The notes: generated by a model from the letters alone, not told the origin. 24,943 nt of DNA from JAAZGD01 sp964383845 (GCA_964383845.1 CAYLIF010000024.1:1-24943); one strand, 5' to 3'. Counted from the first letter of the stretch, positions 1 to 7,943 are shown. Numbers and translations: made by a program.

Positions 1-1
1 G

Positions 2-61
2 ATCCTCAATGTCAAGAAAATTATTAAAGAACAGGACTTTGCAAAGCTCCAACTTTTTTAG
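2..61 (+). CDS. Possible C-terminal tail of an upstream gene (partial)
   Basis: The second reading frame is open from the window edge to a TAG at 59-61 and encodes about 19 residues ending in AKLQLF. The composition (Lys, Ile, Glu, Asp, Phe) would suit the end of a real protein, but the stretch is too short to assign a family, and an open frame of this length can occur by chance in A/T-rich DNA. The call rests only on position before the argG promoter and on the absence of any other gene there. Confidence 0.22.
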   Translation: MLNVKKIIKEQDFAKLQLF

Positions 62-147
62 TATGATAAAACTTAAATAGTTGGAATATTTCAAAAAAAT
101 GCACTAAAAATCATTGGTATTTTTGTTGTTTCAAACAATCTTATCCC

Positions 148-176
148 TTGTAAATTAGCTGGCTTAGTGCTAAAAT
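148..176 (+). promoter_or_regulatory. Sigma-A-type promoter for argG-argH-rlmN
   Basis: A -35 box TTGTAA (148-153) and a -10 box TAAAAT (171-176) are separated by exactly 17 bases, and TG at 168-169 makes an extended -10. Transcription would start near 183, leaving a leader of about 78 bases before argG. A 13-base dyad, TTGTTT-C-AAACAA (126-138), lies just upstream, and GCACTAA (101-107) pairs with TTAGTGC (164-170). Either could be a regulator site, but neither is a convincing ArgR box, and no T-box motif is present. Confidence 0.6.
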
Positions 177-260
177 GTATTATTGTCAAATTCCCAAAAA
201 CAGACAACAAAAAATATTTTAATTAAATATGGCAACGCGCCAGGAGAGGAGGCCTGTAAA

Positions 261-1529
261 ATGGCTAAGGAAAAAGTAGTACTAGCGTATTCGGGAGGGC
301 TTGATACGTCCATTATTATCCCATGGTTGAAAGAAAACTACGATGTCGATGTAATCGCAGTTTGTTGTGATGCTGGACAGAAGGAGGATTTTTCTGCAAT
401 CAGACAGAAGGCCCTTGACACTGGAGCGTCAAAGGCCCTTGTTTTAGACCTTAAAGAAGAGTTTATTACAGACTTTATATGGCCCACATTAAAAGCAGGA
501 GCTGTTTATGAAAATGACTATCTTCTTGGGACTTCTATGGCAAGGCCATTGATGGCCCAAAAGTTAGTGGAGGTAGCAGAAGCAGAAGGAGCATATACTA
601 TAGCTCACGGATGTACAGGTAAGGGTAATGACCAGGTTCGTTTTGAGGTTACAATAAAAGCTCTGAACCCAGCTATTAAAATCGTAGCACCATGGAGAAC
701 ATGGGAACTTACTTCCAGAGAAGATTGTATTGAATATGCAAAGGCTCGTAATGTACAAATTGCACAAACCAAAGAAAATATTTATAGTCGTGATGAAAAC
801 ATCTGGCATATAAGCCATGAGGGTGGAAATCTAGAAAACCCTTGGAATAAGCATATGGATGATATTCACGTACTAAGTGTGACACCAGAAAACGCGCCTG
901 ATAAGGCAACAGAGATAGAAATTCATTTTGAAAAAGGGATTCCAACAATGATTGATGGCAAAGCTATGGGGCCAGTTGAATTACTTACAGAGCTCAATGC
1001 TCTTGGTGGTGCCAATGGAGTTGGAACCATTGATATAGTTGAAAATCGTTTAGTAGGTATGAAATCTCGAGGTGTTTATGAAACTCCAGGAGGAACCATA
1101 CTATATAAGGCACATAACGCCTTGGAAAAACTAATTTTAGATAGAGACACTATGCAGTATAAAACGATTGTTGCTGAGAAATGGGCTCAATTAATTTATG
1201 ATGGTTTGTGGTTTACTCCACTAAGGGAAGCTATTCAAGCATTTGTAGATAAAACTCAGGAACTAGTTGATGGGGATGTTATAGTCAAACTCTATAAAGG
1301 ACAAGCTATTCCAGTAGCTACACAGTCTCCCAATTCTCTTTATAGCGAAGAGTTTGCAACATTCAGTAAGGATGAAGTATACAAACAAAGTGATGCTGAA
1401 GGTTTTATTAATTTGTTTAGCTTGCCATTAAAGATTCGAGCTATACAAAAGCAGGCTAAAGAGGGGGGTGCAGAAGATAATGAAGCTTTGGAAAGGAAGG
1501 TTCTCAAAGCAGGCGACTTCATCTGCTAA
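261..1529 (+). CDS. argG: Argininosuccinate synthase
   Basis: ArgG joins citrulline and aspartate using ATP to give argininosuccinate, the next-to-last step of arginine synthesis in the cytoplasm. The N-terminus carries the N-type ATP pyrophosphatase loop AYSGGLDTS (residues 9-17), and the rest matches the family throughout (for example the HGCTGKGNDQVRFE block near residue 115 and the conserved SPNSLYS block near the end). I chose ATG 261 because AGGAGAGGAGG (242-252) sits at the right distance; the frame stays open upstream to 183, but that part is not family-like. The 422-residue product is somewhat longer than the usual roughly 400 because the last 17 codons run into argH in another frame. 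It is the first gene of an argG-argH-rlmN unit. Confidence 0.96.
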   Translation: MAKEKVVLAYSGGLDTSIIIPWLKENYDVDVIAVCCDAGQKEDFSAIRQKALDTGASKALVLDLKEEFITDFIWPTLKAGAVYENDYLLGTSMARPLMAQKLVEVAEAEGAYTIAHGCTGKGNDQVRFEVTIKALNPAIKIVAPWRTWELTSREDCIEYAKARNVQIAQTKENIYSRDENIWHISHEGGNLENPWNKHMDDIHVLSVTPENAPDKATEIEIHFEKGIPTMIDGKAMGPVELLTELNALGGANGVGTIDIVENRLVGMKSRGVYETPGGTILYKAHNALEKLILDRDTMQYKTIVAEKWAQLIYDGLWFTPLREAIQAFVDKTQELVDGDVIVKLYKGQAIPVATQSPNSLYSEEFATFSKDEVYKQSDAEGFINLFSLPLKIRAIQKQAKEGGAEDNEALERKVLKAGDFIC

Positions 1530-2790
1530 TCAATTCAATGCTTCTATAGAAGTAGACCAAAGAATGTACCGACAAGATATCCTTGGCAGCATTGCCCACG
1601 GAAAAATGTTGGCTCGTCAAGGGATTATTAGCGAAGTTGAAAGAGACGCTATTATCAAAGGACTAAATGAAATCCTCCAAGAATATGAAGAGGGTTCTAT
1701 TCAATTCACTGTAGAAGATGAAGATATACATATGGGAATTGAGTCTCGCTTAACTGAAAAAATCGGTGATGCTGGGAAAAAACTGCACACAGCTCGCAGT
1801 AGAAATGACCAAGTGGCTACTGATCTTAGGATGTACCTTAAGGGAGAAATCGATGAGACTGTCAAATTGATAGATGGTCTCATTGAACTTATGGATAGAT
1901 TGATGAAAGATCACGAAAATACCATACTGCCGGGATATACTCATATGCAAAGAGCACAACCAGTAACACTAGCTTGGCACCTTTCTGCATATCGAGAAAT
2001 GTTTTTAAGGGACAAAGCTCGTTTCTTAGATAGTTACAAAAGAACTGATTCTTTACCCTTAGGCGCATGCGCATTGGCAGGAACATCCTATAATATTGAT
2101 CGTGAGTTTGTCAAAAAAGAATTAGGCTTTGCAGACATCTGCCATAGCACAATGGACGCTGTAAGTGATCGCGATTTTGCTCTTGAATTTATTTTCTCTG
2201 TTTGTGTAACCATGATGCATCTTTCTCGAATATGTGAAGAGATTGTCTATTGGAATAGCAAAGAATTTGATTTTATTGAGATTGATGATGCTTACAGCAC
2301 AGGAAGCAGTATAATGCCCCAAAAGAAAAACCCGGATATGGCTGAGTTAATTAGAGGAAAAACTGGTCGTGTTTATGGAGACCTAATGGCCCTTCTCACT
2401 GTTATGAAAGGGTTGCCTTTGGCATATAACAAAGATATGCAAGAAGATAAAGAACCTGTATTTGATGCAGGTGATACACTAAAGGATTCTTTGGAAATAT
2501 TTACTGAGATGCTTGCTACCATTGAATTTAAAAAAGAAAATATGGAAATGGCAGCGAAAAAAGGATTCATGAATGCCACAGATGCAGCAGATTATCTGGT
2601 GAAAAAAGGTGTTCCATTTCGTGATTGTCATGAAATAATTGGATCTATGGTATTGGGTTGTCTTGAGTGCGGCAAAGCTATTGAAGAGTTAGAGCTAGAA
2701 GAACTGAAAAATTACTCCGATTTATTTGATAGTGACATATATGAAGCCATAGAACTAAACACCTTAATTCAAGCAAGGAAGAAAAAATAA
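1480..2790 (+). CDS. argH: Argininosuccinate lyase
   Basis: ArgH splits argininosuccinate into arginine and fumarate, completing the pathway begun by argG next door. The 436-residue protein belongs to the fumarase/aspartase superfamily and shows the signature loop GSSIMPQKKNPD (about residues 275-286, with the catalytic serine in GSS), the TARSRNDQ block near residue 104, and the GYTHMQRAQP block with its catalytic histidine near residue 155. The start at ATG 1480 gives the family N-terminus MKLWKGRF; a G-rich stretch, GAGGGGGG, just upstream acts as ribosome binding site. The gene overlaps argG by 50 bases, and its TAA stop shares one base with the rlmN start, so translation is probably coupled in both directions. 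Confidence 0.96.
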   Translation: MKLWKGRFSKQATSSANQFNASIEVDQRMYRQDILGSIAHGKMLARQGIISEVERDAIIKGLNEILQEYEEGSIQFTVEDEDIHMGIESRLTEKIGDAGKKLHTARSRNDQVATDLRMYLKGEIDETVKLIDGLIELMDRLMKDHENTILPGYTHMQRAQPVTLAWHLSAYREMFLRDKARFLDSYKRTDSLPLGACALAGTSYNIDREFVKKELGFADICHSTMDAVSDRDFALEFIFSVCVTMMHLSRICEEIVYWNSKEFDFIEIDDAYSTGSSIMPQKKNPDMAELIRGKTGRVYGDLMALLTVMKGLPLAYNKDMQEDKEPVFDAGDTLKDSLEIFTEMLATIEFKKENMEMAAKKGFMNATDAADYLVKKGVPFRDCHEIIGSMVLGCLECGKAIEELELEELKNYSDLFDSDIYEAIELNTLIQARKKK

Positions 2791-3839
2791 TGGTAAAAAG
2801 TCTTAAGGAATATACATTAGAAGAATTAGAGCAAATCTCAAAAGACCTTGGGGAGGCTAGCTACCGCGGCAAACAAATGATGGACTGGATCTACAAAGGT
2901 GTTAAGACTTTTGAAGAGATGAAAAATATACCTAAGAGTTTTACGGATAAATTAATGGCTGAAGGATATTCTCTAGAATCCCCAGCCATTATTCGTCTCC
3001 AGATATCAAAAATTGATTCTACCCAAAAGATCCTTTTCGGCCTATGGGATCACCAAGGTGTTGAAACAGTCCTAATGAAATATCGTTATGGCAATACAGT
3101 TTGTATTTCCAGTCAGGTAGGGTGTGGAATGGGGTGCGAGTTCTGTGCCTCTGCCATAGGTGGCAAGAAAAGAAACCTTACTCCTGGTGAAATGGTTGAT
3201 CAGGTGCTAGGAATGGCTAATTCAGCTGATGGACCTGTTACACATGTAGTGGTAATGGGGACAGGGGAACCCTTTGATAATTATGAAAACTTATCAAAAT
3301 TCTTAAAAATTATTCATGATCCCGCTGGAATGGACCTAGGCTACCGACACATTACAGTATCTACTGTAGGTTTGGTTGATAAAATCAGAGTATTCGGAGA
3401 AGATTTTCCCCAAGTGAATTTAGCGATTTCTCTCCATGCGCCTAACGATGAAATAAGAGAAAAGATAATGCCTATAAACAAGAAGTATGGCGTAGATCAG
3501 TTAATTCAAGCAGCTAAGGAACATACTAAAAAAACTAACAGGAGAGTCACATTTGAGTATGCACTAATAGAAGGAATAAATGATACTGATAAAGAGGCTA
3601 AAGAACTAGGGGCACTCCTTAGAGGAATGTTATGTCATGTTAACCTGATTCCACTTAATCGGGTTGATGAATCAAGGTTCAAGGGAACACCAAAAGAAGG
3701 AGTTGAATCTTTTCGCAGAATTTTGGAAAATGCTGGGATACAGGTTACGGTTAGGAGAGAACTAGGAGAAGATATCAATGCAGCTTGTGGGCAACTTCGC
3801 CTTGCAGAGGAAGGTGCTTACGTGTATAATTGTGATTAA
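2790..3839 (+). CDS. rlmN: Dual-specificity 23S rRNA (A2503-C2) / tRNA (A37-C2) methyltransferase
   Basis: RlmN is a radical-SAM enzyme that methylates C2 of A2503 in 23S rRNA and of A37 in some tRNAs, tuning the peptide exit tunnel and decoding accuracy. The sequence shows the iron-sulfur motif Cys112-x3-Cys116-x2-Cys119 and the two further cysteines used in the mechanism: Cys333 in the C-terminal AACGQLR block, which carries the transferred methyl, and Cys105 seven residues before the cluster. The key residues for activity are therefore all there. Length is normal at 349 residues. The start codon overlaps the argH stop as TAATG, with AAGGAAG at 2774 as binding site. Confidence 0.95.
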   Translation: MVKSLKEYTLEELEQISKDLGEASYRGKQMMDWIYKGVKTFEEMKNIPKSFTDKLMAEGYSLESPAIIRLQISKIDSTQKILFGLWDHQGVETVLMKYRYGNTVCISSQVGCGMGCEFCASAIGGKKRNLTPGEMVDQVLGMANSADGPVTHVVVMGTGEPFDNYENLSKFLKIIHDPAGMDLGYRHITVSTVGLVDKIRVFGEDFPQVNLAISLHAPNDEIREKIMPINKKYGVDQLIQAAKEHTKKTNRRVTFEYALIEGINDTDKEAKELGALLRGMLCHVNLIPLNRVDESRFKGTPKEGVESFRRILENAGIQVTVRRELGEDINAACGQLRLAEEGAYVYNCD

Positions 3840-3893
3840 TAGTTAACACGAGGAATCGTAACTAAATTAATAGAAAAATAGGAGGCGGTTATT

Positions 3894-4316
3894 ATGGTGA
3901 AATTAGTCGTAGGTCGCAAAGGATCAGGCAAAACTAAGATTATGGTAGAAATGGCAAACGAAGCAGCAGAGACTACTAATGGAAGCATCGTTTTTATAAA
4001 TACCGACGATAGATTGATGTATGACCTCGTTCATAAGATACGATTCATATGTATGGAAGAATTCCCGCATATTACAAATAGTGACGAATATATAGGTTTC
4101 CTTTATGGAATTATAAGTGGAGACCATGATATATCAGAAATATTTATTGATAGCATTTTAAAACATGCAGATTTTGAGCTACCAGATCTAACTGAGTTCA
4201 TTGAAAGGCTTAAAAATATTTCAGAGAACCATGATGTAGACTTTCTAGTCAGCATTAGCGCTGACAAAGAACAACTTGATCATGTGTGCCTAGACGGATG
4301 CAAAATACTTAATTAA
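3894..4316 (+). CDS. Small P-loop ATP-binding protein, function unknown
   Basis: This 140-residue protein begins with a clear Walker A motif, GRKGSGKT (residues 7-14), right after a short beta strand. A Walker B-like strand, SEIFIDS, ends in Asp86, and a third strand, DVDFLVSISAD, lies at 114-124. From memory, short proteins with this plan recur in Clostridia and often carry misleading motility names; I see no PilT/GspE secretion-ATPase features and no PIN domain. There is no signal peptide or membrane segment, so it is probably a cytoplasmic nucleotide-binding protein or single-domain kinase-like fold. GGAGG at 3881-3885 supports the ATG. It lies 54 bases after rlmN and is probably in the same transcript. 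Its partner and substrate cannot be told from the sequence. Confidence 0.85.
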   Translation: MVKLVVGRKGSGKTKIMVEMANEAAETTNGSIVFINTDDRLMYDLVHKIRFICMEEFPHITNSDEYIGFLYGIISGDHDISEIFIDSILKHADFELPDLTEFIERLKNISENHDVDFLVSISADKEQLDHVCLDGCKILN

Positions 4317-4326
4317 AGAACAAACA

Positions 4327-4360
4327 AGGGTTGCCATGACTGAAAGGTTGAGGCAATCCT
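4327..4360 (+). terminator. Weak intercistronic hairpin (leaky terminator or attenuator)
   Basis: AGGGTTGCC (4327-4335) pairs with GGCAATCCT (4352-4360) over nine base pairs, including one G-U pair, with a 16-base loop, and GTTTT follows. It sits in the 63-base gap between the P-loop gene and the Nit2-like hydrolase. The T-run is short, so I expect partial termination or RNA processing rather than a full stop. Confidence 0.4.
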
Positions 4361-4379
4361 GTTTTAGTAGGAGAACACA

Positions 4380-5189
4380 ATGACGCTATGCCTTGCATTG
4401 ATACAAATGATGGGTTCAATGGACAAGGATTTATCCATAAAAAAGGCAGGCAAAATGATAGATGAGGCTTGCAAAAACGGATCTAGACTAGTCGTGTTGC
4501 CGGAAATGTGGAATTGTCCCTATTCAAGTGAATATTTCAGAGGGTATGGAGAGCCAGAGAATGGCCCTACTTATAATTTCATGTCAACAATTGCTAATGA
4601 GTCCAATATATACCTAGTGGGAGGGTCTATTCCTGAGATTCATGAGGGAAAAGTCTTTAACACTTGTTTTTTCTTTGGGCCAAATGGAAAATTAATTGGA
4701 AAACATCGTAAAGCTCATCTTTTCGATATAAACCTGCCGGGGAAAATGATTTTTCAAGAGTCCGAAACCCTGACGGCAGGCAATAAAGTTACGGTTGTTG
4801 ATACTGAGTTTGGTAAAATTGGATTGGCAATTTGCTATGATGTGAGATTTCCGGAATTGTTCAGAAAGATGGCATTGATGGGAGCCAATATAATTATTCT
4901 TCCTGCAGCTTTCAGTGTGCCTACCGGAGAAGCTCATTGGGAAATCTCATTAAGAACTAGAGCTCTAGACAACCAAGTGTACATAGTTGCATGTTCACCA
5001 GCTCGTGATATTAAAGGGCCTTATCAAGCTTATGGTGGCTCAGCAATAGTAGATCCTTGGGGAGAAATTATGGAGATTGCAGGACAAGAAGAAACCATTA
5101 TTTATAGTGATATTGATTTAAACAGAGTGGATGAAGTGCGAGAGCAATTACCACTCTTAAAACATAGAAGACCTGAACTATATAGATAG
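4380..5189 (+). CDS. Carbon-nitrogen hydrolase, omega-amidase (Nit2) type
   Basis: This nitrilase-superfamily enzyme has the Glu-Lys-Cys catalytic triad in its usual contexts: Glu42 (VVLPEMWN), Lys111 (HRKAHLFD) and Cys152 (LAICYDVRFPE). Long stretches match the Nit2/omega-amidase group, including LPGKMIFQES, the AHWE and RALDNQVY blocks, and the end PELYR. Known Nit2 enzymes hydrolyse alpha-ketoglutaramate and alpha-ketosuccinamate to the 2-oxoacid plus ammonia, repairing waste products of glutamine and asparagine transamination; that activity here is inferred by similarity. Length (269 residues) is normal, and it should be cytoplasmic. TAGGAGA at 4368-4374 precedes the ATG. The BMP lipoprotein gene starts 10 bases after its stop. 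Confidence 0.88.
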   Translation: MTLCLALIQMMGSMDKDLSIKKAGKMIDEACKNGSRLVVLPEMWNCPYSSEYFRGYGEPENGPTYNFMSTIANESNIYLVGGSIPEIHEGKVFNTCFFFGPNGKLIGKHRKAHLFDINLPGKMIFQESETLTAGNKVTVVDTEFGKIGLAICYDVRFPELFRKMALMGANIIILPAAFSVPTGEAHWEISLRTRALDNQVYIVACSPARDIKGPYQAYGGSAIVDPWGEIMEIAGQEETIIYSDIDLNRVDEVREQLPLLKHRRPELYR

Positions 5190-5199
5190 GAGAGAGTAA

Positions 5200-6204
5200 A
5201 TGAAAAAAGTGATGTTTTTTTTGGTGTGCGCATTAATTCTTTTAGGGATTATTGCCTGTGACGATATGGCTGAACCTGTAGAAGAGGAAGGACCACTTTT
5301 TGTTTTGCTGGTGGATAATCAAGGCTTAACTGAATATGGATACAATGATTTGGCATGGCAGGGTTTCCAAAAGGCAAAGGAAGACTTTGGCGTCAGAATT
5401 AAAGTTATTGAAGCAAAATCTTCTGAGGACTATCTCCCTAATATTAAACTGGCTGTGGATCAAGAAGCCTCATTAGTAGTGTGTAATGGGGAAGTAATGG
5501 CTGAGGCAGTCCAAGAAGCTGCTACGGAATACCCAGACCAAGCGTTTGCATTGATTGATGGAAAAGTAGAGGCGACTAATGTATCTTGTTATACCTTTAC
5601 TGAAGAAGGGGCAGCATTTTTAGCGGGAGTTGCTGCAGCCAATATGAGCGAGACAGATATCTTGGGTTTTGTTTGGGACGTTGAGAATCAACGAACTATA
5701 AAGTTTCAATATGGATTTGAGGCGGGTGTAGAGTCTGCTAATGCTGCTTCCCAAGTACTCATAAATTACACGAACTTTCCAGGAGATGAACTTTTGTGCC
5801 AAGAAACTGCATTAGCTCAAAATAAATTAGGTGTTGATGTTATTTTTCACGGGCCAGGTAATTGTGGGGCTGGGGTTATAAAGGCTACTGAGAAACAAAA
5901 TTTCTGGGTTATAGGTACAGACAAAGGTCAGTCCATCTTAAATACTGATAACTTGCTTTCAGTGTTGGTGAAGAATATAGATCTTGCCACATACATGGCC
6001 ATAGAAAACTTCCAAAATGGAGTACCATCGGGAGCTAAATATAATTTTTCATTGGCGGATGGTGGGGTTGAACTTGTAGATCTAGGTGAAAATTTAGCTG
6101 AGGAGGCTGCGGCTGCTGTTGAGTCATGGAGGAAAAAAATAATTGACAAGAAGATATCGATTCCTTATGATGCAGCTTCATTTGAGAAATTCTTTATGGA
6201 TTAA
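5200..6204 (+). CDS. BMP-family (PnrA/Med-like) substrate-binding lipoprotein
   Basis: The product has a lipoprotein signal peptide: MKK, a hydrophobic stretch, then the lipobox IIAC with the lipidated Cys20. The rest is a periplasmic-binding-protein fold of the BMP family, which binds purine nucleosides in characterised members such as PnrA; the YGYNDLAWQGF block near residue 46, the LVVCNGEVM strand and the VIGTDKGQ block fit that family. In Firmicutes the group also includes Med, a regulator-like lipoprotein. No ABC ATPase or permease genes lie nearby, so this is an orphan binding protein that must share a transporter encoded elsewhere or act as a sensor. The deoD gene two positions downstream suggests a link to purine nucleosides (inference). 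GGAGAGAG supports ATG 5200. Confidence 0.85.
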   Translation: MKKVMFFLVCALILLGIIACDDMAEPVEEEGPLFVLLVDNQGLTEYGYNDLAWQGFQKAKEDFGVRIKVIEAKSSEDYLPNIKLAVDQEASLVVCNGEVMAEAVQEAATEYPDQAFALIDGKVEATNVSCYTFTEEGAAFLAGVAAANMSETDILGFVWDVENQRTIKFQYGFEAGVESANAASQVLINYTNFPGDELLCQETALAQNKLGVDVIFHGPGNCGAGVIKATEKQNFWVIGTDKGQSILNTDNLLSVLVKNIDLATYMAIENFQNGVPSGAKYNFSLADGGVELVDLGENLAEEAAAAVESWRKKIIDKKISIPYDAASFEKFFMD

Positions 6205-6303
6205 GTGATCAAGCAAAAGGACAGTTTGTATATAGTTATCTACCGTAGTAGCATTAGAAGTGATACTAGAGATGTTACTTTATAATAAGGAGTTTAGATT
6301 AAG

Positions 6304-7200
6304 TTGAAAAAAATAGAAAAACCAACTAAAGAACAAGCAAAGAGGCTCAGCATAGACGTTTTAGTGGCCTTGCTTGCTTGTAGTATAGGAGCCTTCTCTT
6401 TACAAGGTGTTATGATTCCCAATGGATTAACCAGTGGAGGATTAACAGGAATAGCAAGAGTAATTCAAACATTTGTACCAATAAGTTTTAGCATACTTTT
6501 TTACGCTGGATCTTTGGTAATATTAACACTGGTGGCTATATTCTTAGGCTTTAGAGAAGTACGGAAAATTTTGTTTATGAGCTTACTTTTCCCCGCAGTA
6601 ATTATCGTTTTCGAGCGATTCCCTCTGGAACTTTTACAAGAAAACGATGTAATTTTAGCAGCCATATTTTGTGGCATATTTAATGGTATTTGTACAGGAT
6701 TGGTGTTTTGGAGAGGATACAGCTTTTCTGGAACAGATGCAATAGCGAAAATAGTAAAGAAACACTGGCTCCCTCATATAGATTTAAGTCAAATCCTATT
6801 GGTCATTGATGTGGTTATTATCATAGGGTCAGCTTTTGTTTTTGGCAGAAACATAGCTTTATACGCTTTGATTACCCAAGTCATATTTGCTAAAACCATC
6901 GATTATGTAATGTTTGGCTTCGAAACAAAAATCGTAAAACTCGAGATAATAACAGATGAAAAAGATGCAATAACAAAGTTCGTTATGGAAGAGCTCATGA
7001 GGGGAGTGTCCTGCTCACAGATAGTAGGAGAGTATACAGGTAAAACCCATTATAAATTAGAAGTCTTATGTTCTCCAAGAGAGAGTATTGTCATAAGAAG
7101 ATTTGTCGCAAAAAATGACAGTGACACTCTAATGACTGCTATTCATGTAGATACGGTTTGGGGCAATGGTCCTGGATTCGCTAATATCGCTAAGGATTAA
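6304..7200 (+). CDS. YitT-family membrane protein (DUF161 + DUF2179)
   Basis: The N-terminal two thirds holds about five membrane helices (approximately residues 15-37, 52-78, 88-106, 115-137 and 159-190) with the family block GLTSGGLTGIARV after the first. The C-terminal cytoplasmic domain from about residue 210 is DUF2179, including YTGKTHYKLEVLCSP and the ending GNGPGF. The family is common in Firmicutes, but its transported substrate or role is not established. The start is TTG 6304: AAGGAG at 6287-6292 sits 11 bases upstream and no in-frame ATG fits. It follows the BMP gene by 99 bases and precedes deoD by 20, so it is probably cotranscribed with deoD. Confidence 0.88.
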   Translation: MKKIEKPTKEQAKRLSIDVLVALLACSIGAFSLQGVMIPNGLTSGGLTGIARVIQTFVPISFSILFYAGSLVILTLVAIFLGFREVRKILFMSLLFPAVIIVFERFPLELLQENDVILAAIFCGIFNGICTGLVFWRGYSFSGTDAIAKIVKKHWLPHIDLSQILLVIDVVIIIGSAFVFGRNIALYALITQVIFAKTIDYVMFGFETKIVKLEIITDEKDAITKFVMEELMRGVSCSQIVGEYTGKTHYKLEVLCSPRESIVIRRFVAKNDSDTLMTAIHVDTVWGNGPGFANIAKD

Positions 7201-7220
7201 TAAGAAAGGAAAACAAGAAG

Positions 7221-7928
7221 ATGAGTACACATATTAATGCAGCTAATAAAGGAGATATTGCAGAGAGTATTTTGCTTCCAGGAGATCCACTTAGAGCTAA
7301 AGTTATTGCTGAAACATTTTTGGAAGACCCTAAATGTTTTAATGAAATCAGAAATATGCTTGGTTATACTGGAAGATATAAGGGAGTTCCCGTGTCTGTT
7401 ATGGGTACAGGAATGGGTATGCCTTCAATGGGTATTTATTCCTGGGAACTAATGACTGATTATAATGTTCAAAACCTTATTCGAGTAGGAACAGGCGGGA
7501 CATTTTTTGAGGAAATTGAAATAGGTGATATTGTAGTTGGTTTGTCCGCATCAACAGATTCAAATTATGTTCATACCTTCCAAGTCCCTGGGAATTTCGC
7601 ACCTTGCATAAACTGGGAAATGATGAAACAAATTCAAATAGCAGGAGAAAAAACAGGAATCGAATTTAAAGCGGGAAACATAGTTAGCTGTGACGTTTTT
7701 TATGAGATTGATGAGAGTTGGTGGAAGAAATGGGCTAGAATGGGCGTTATGGCTGTAGAAATGGAAGCTGCAGCCTTGTATATGAATGCTGCATTTTTAA
7801 ATAGAAATGCAGCTGCCATGGTAACTATAAGCGATCACTTTGTGACGGGTGCTCGCTCAACGGCAGAAGAAAGACAAAGTTCATTTACGGATATGATGAA
7901 GTTGGCCTTAGAAGCGGCAGTTTTATAG
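7221..7928 (+). CDS. deoD: Purine nucleoside phosphorylase, DeoD (hexameric) type
   Basis: DeoD cleaves purine (deoxy)ribonucleosides with phosphate to the base and (deoxy)ribose-1-phosphate for salvage. The match to the bacterial hexameric class is strong along the whole 235 residues: GDPLRAKVIAETFL near the start (Arg25 for phosphate), RVGTGG at 88-93, the ribose-binding VEMEAAALY block (179-187), the catalytic Asp205 in TISDH, and the terminal RSTAEERQSSF region. The phosphate-binding serine of the E. coli enzyme is a threonine here (Thr91), a mild change. AAGGA upstream supports ATG 7221. It is the last gene of its unit, ending at the terminator at 7944-7974. Confidence 0.95.
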   Translation: MSTHINAANKGDIAESILLPGDPLRAKVIAETFLEDPKCFNEIRNMLGYTGRYKGVPVSVMGTGMGMPSMGIYSWELMTDYNVQNLIRVGTGGTFFEEIEIGDIVVGLSASTDSNYVHTFQVPGNFAPCINWEMMKQIQIAGEKTGIEFKAGNIVSCDVFYEIDESWWKKWARMGVMAVEMEAAALYMNAAFLNRNAAAMVTISDHFVTGARSTAEERQSSFTDMMKLALEAAVL

Positions 7929-7943
7929 CTGTTTTTACGTACT

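Noticed and set aside
183..260. N-terminal extension of argG starting at 183
   Set aside because: The extra 26 residues are not family-like, include the predicted leader and the AGGAGAGGAGG site, and the known ArgG start MAKEKVVLAYSGG begins at 261.
62..260. T-box or other riboswitch leader ahead of argG
   Set aside because: The predicted leader is only about 78 bases, and no T-box AGGGTGGNACCGCG-like sequence or terminator/antiterminator pair is visible.
6281..6286. Perfect TATAAT just before the YitT gene
   Set aside because: No -35 box lies 16-18 bases upstream, and transcription would start inside the ribosome binding site; more likely chance in A/T-rich DNA.
7237..7452. 71-codon open frame inside deoD, same strand
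   Set aside because: It lies in another frame within a strongly conserved deoD and shows no family features; a shadow of real coding sequence.
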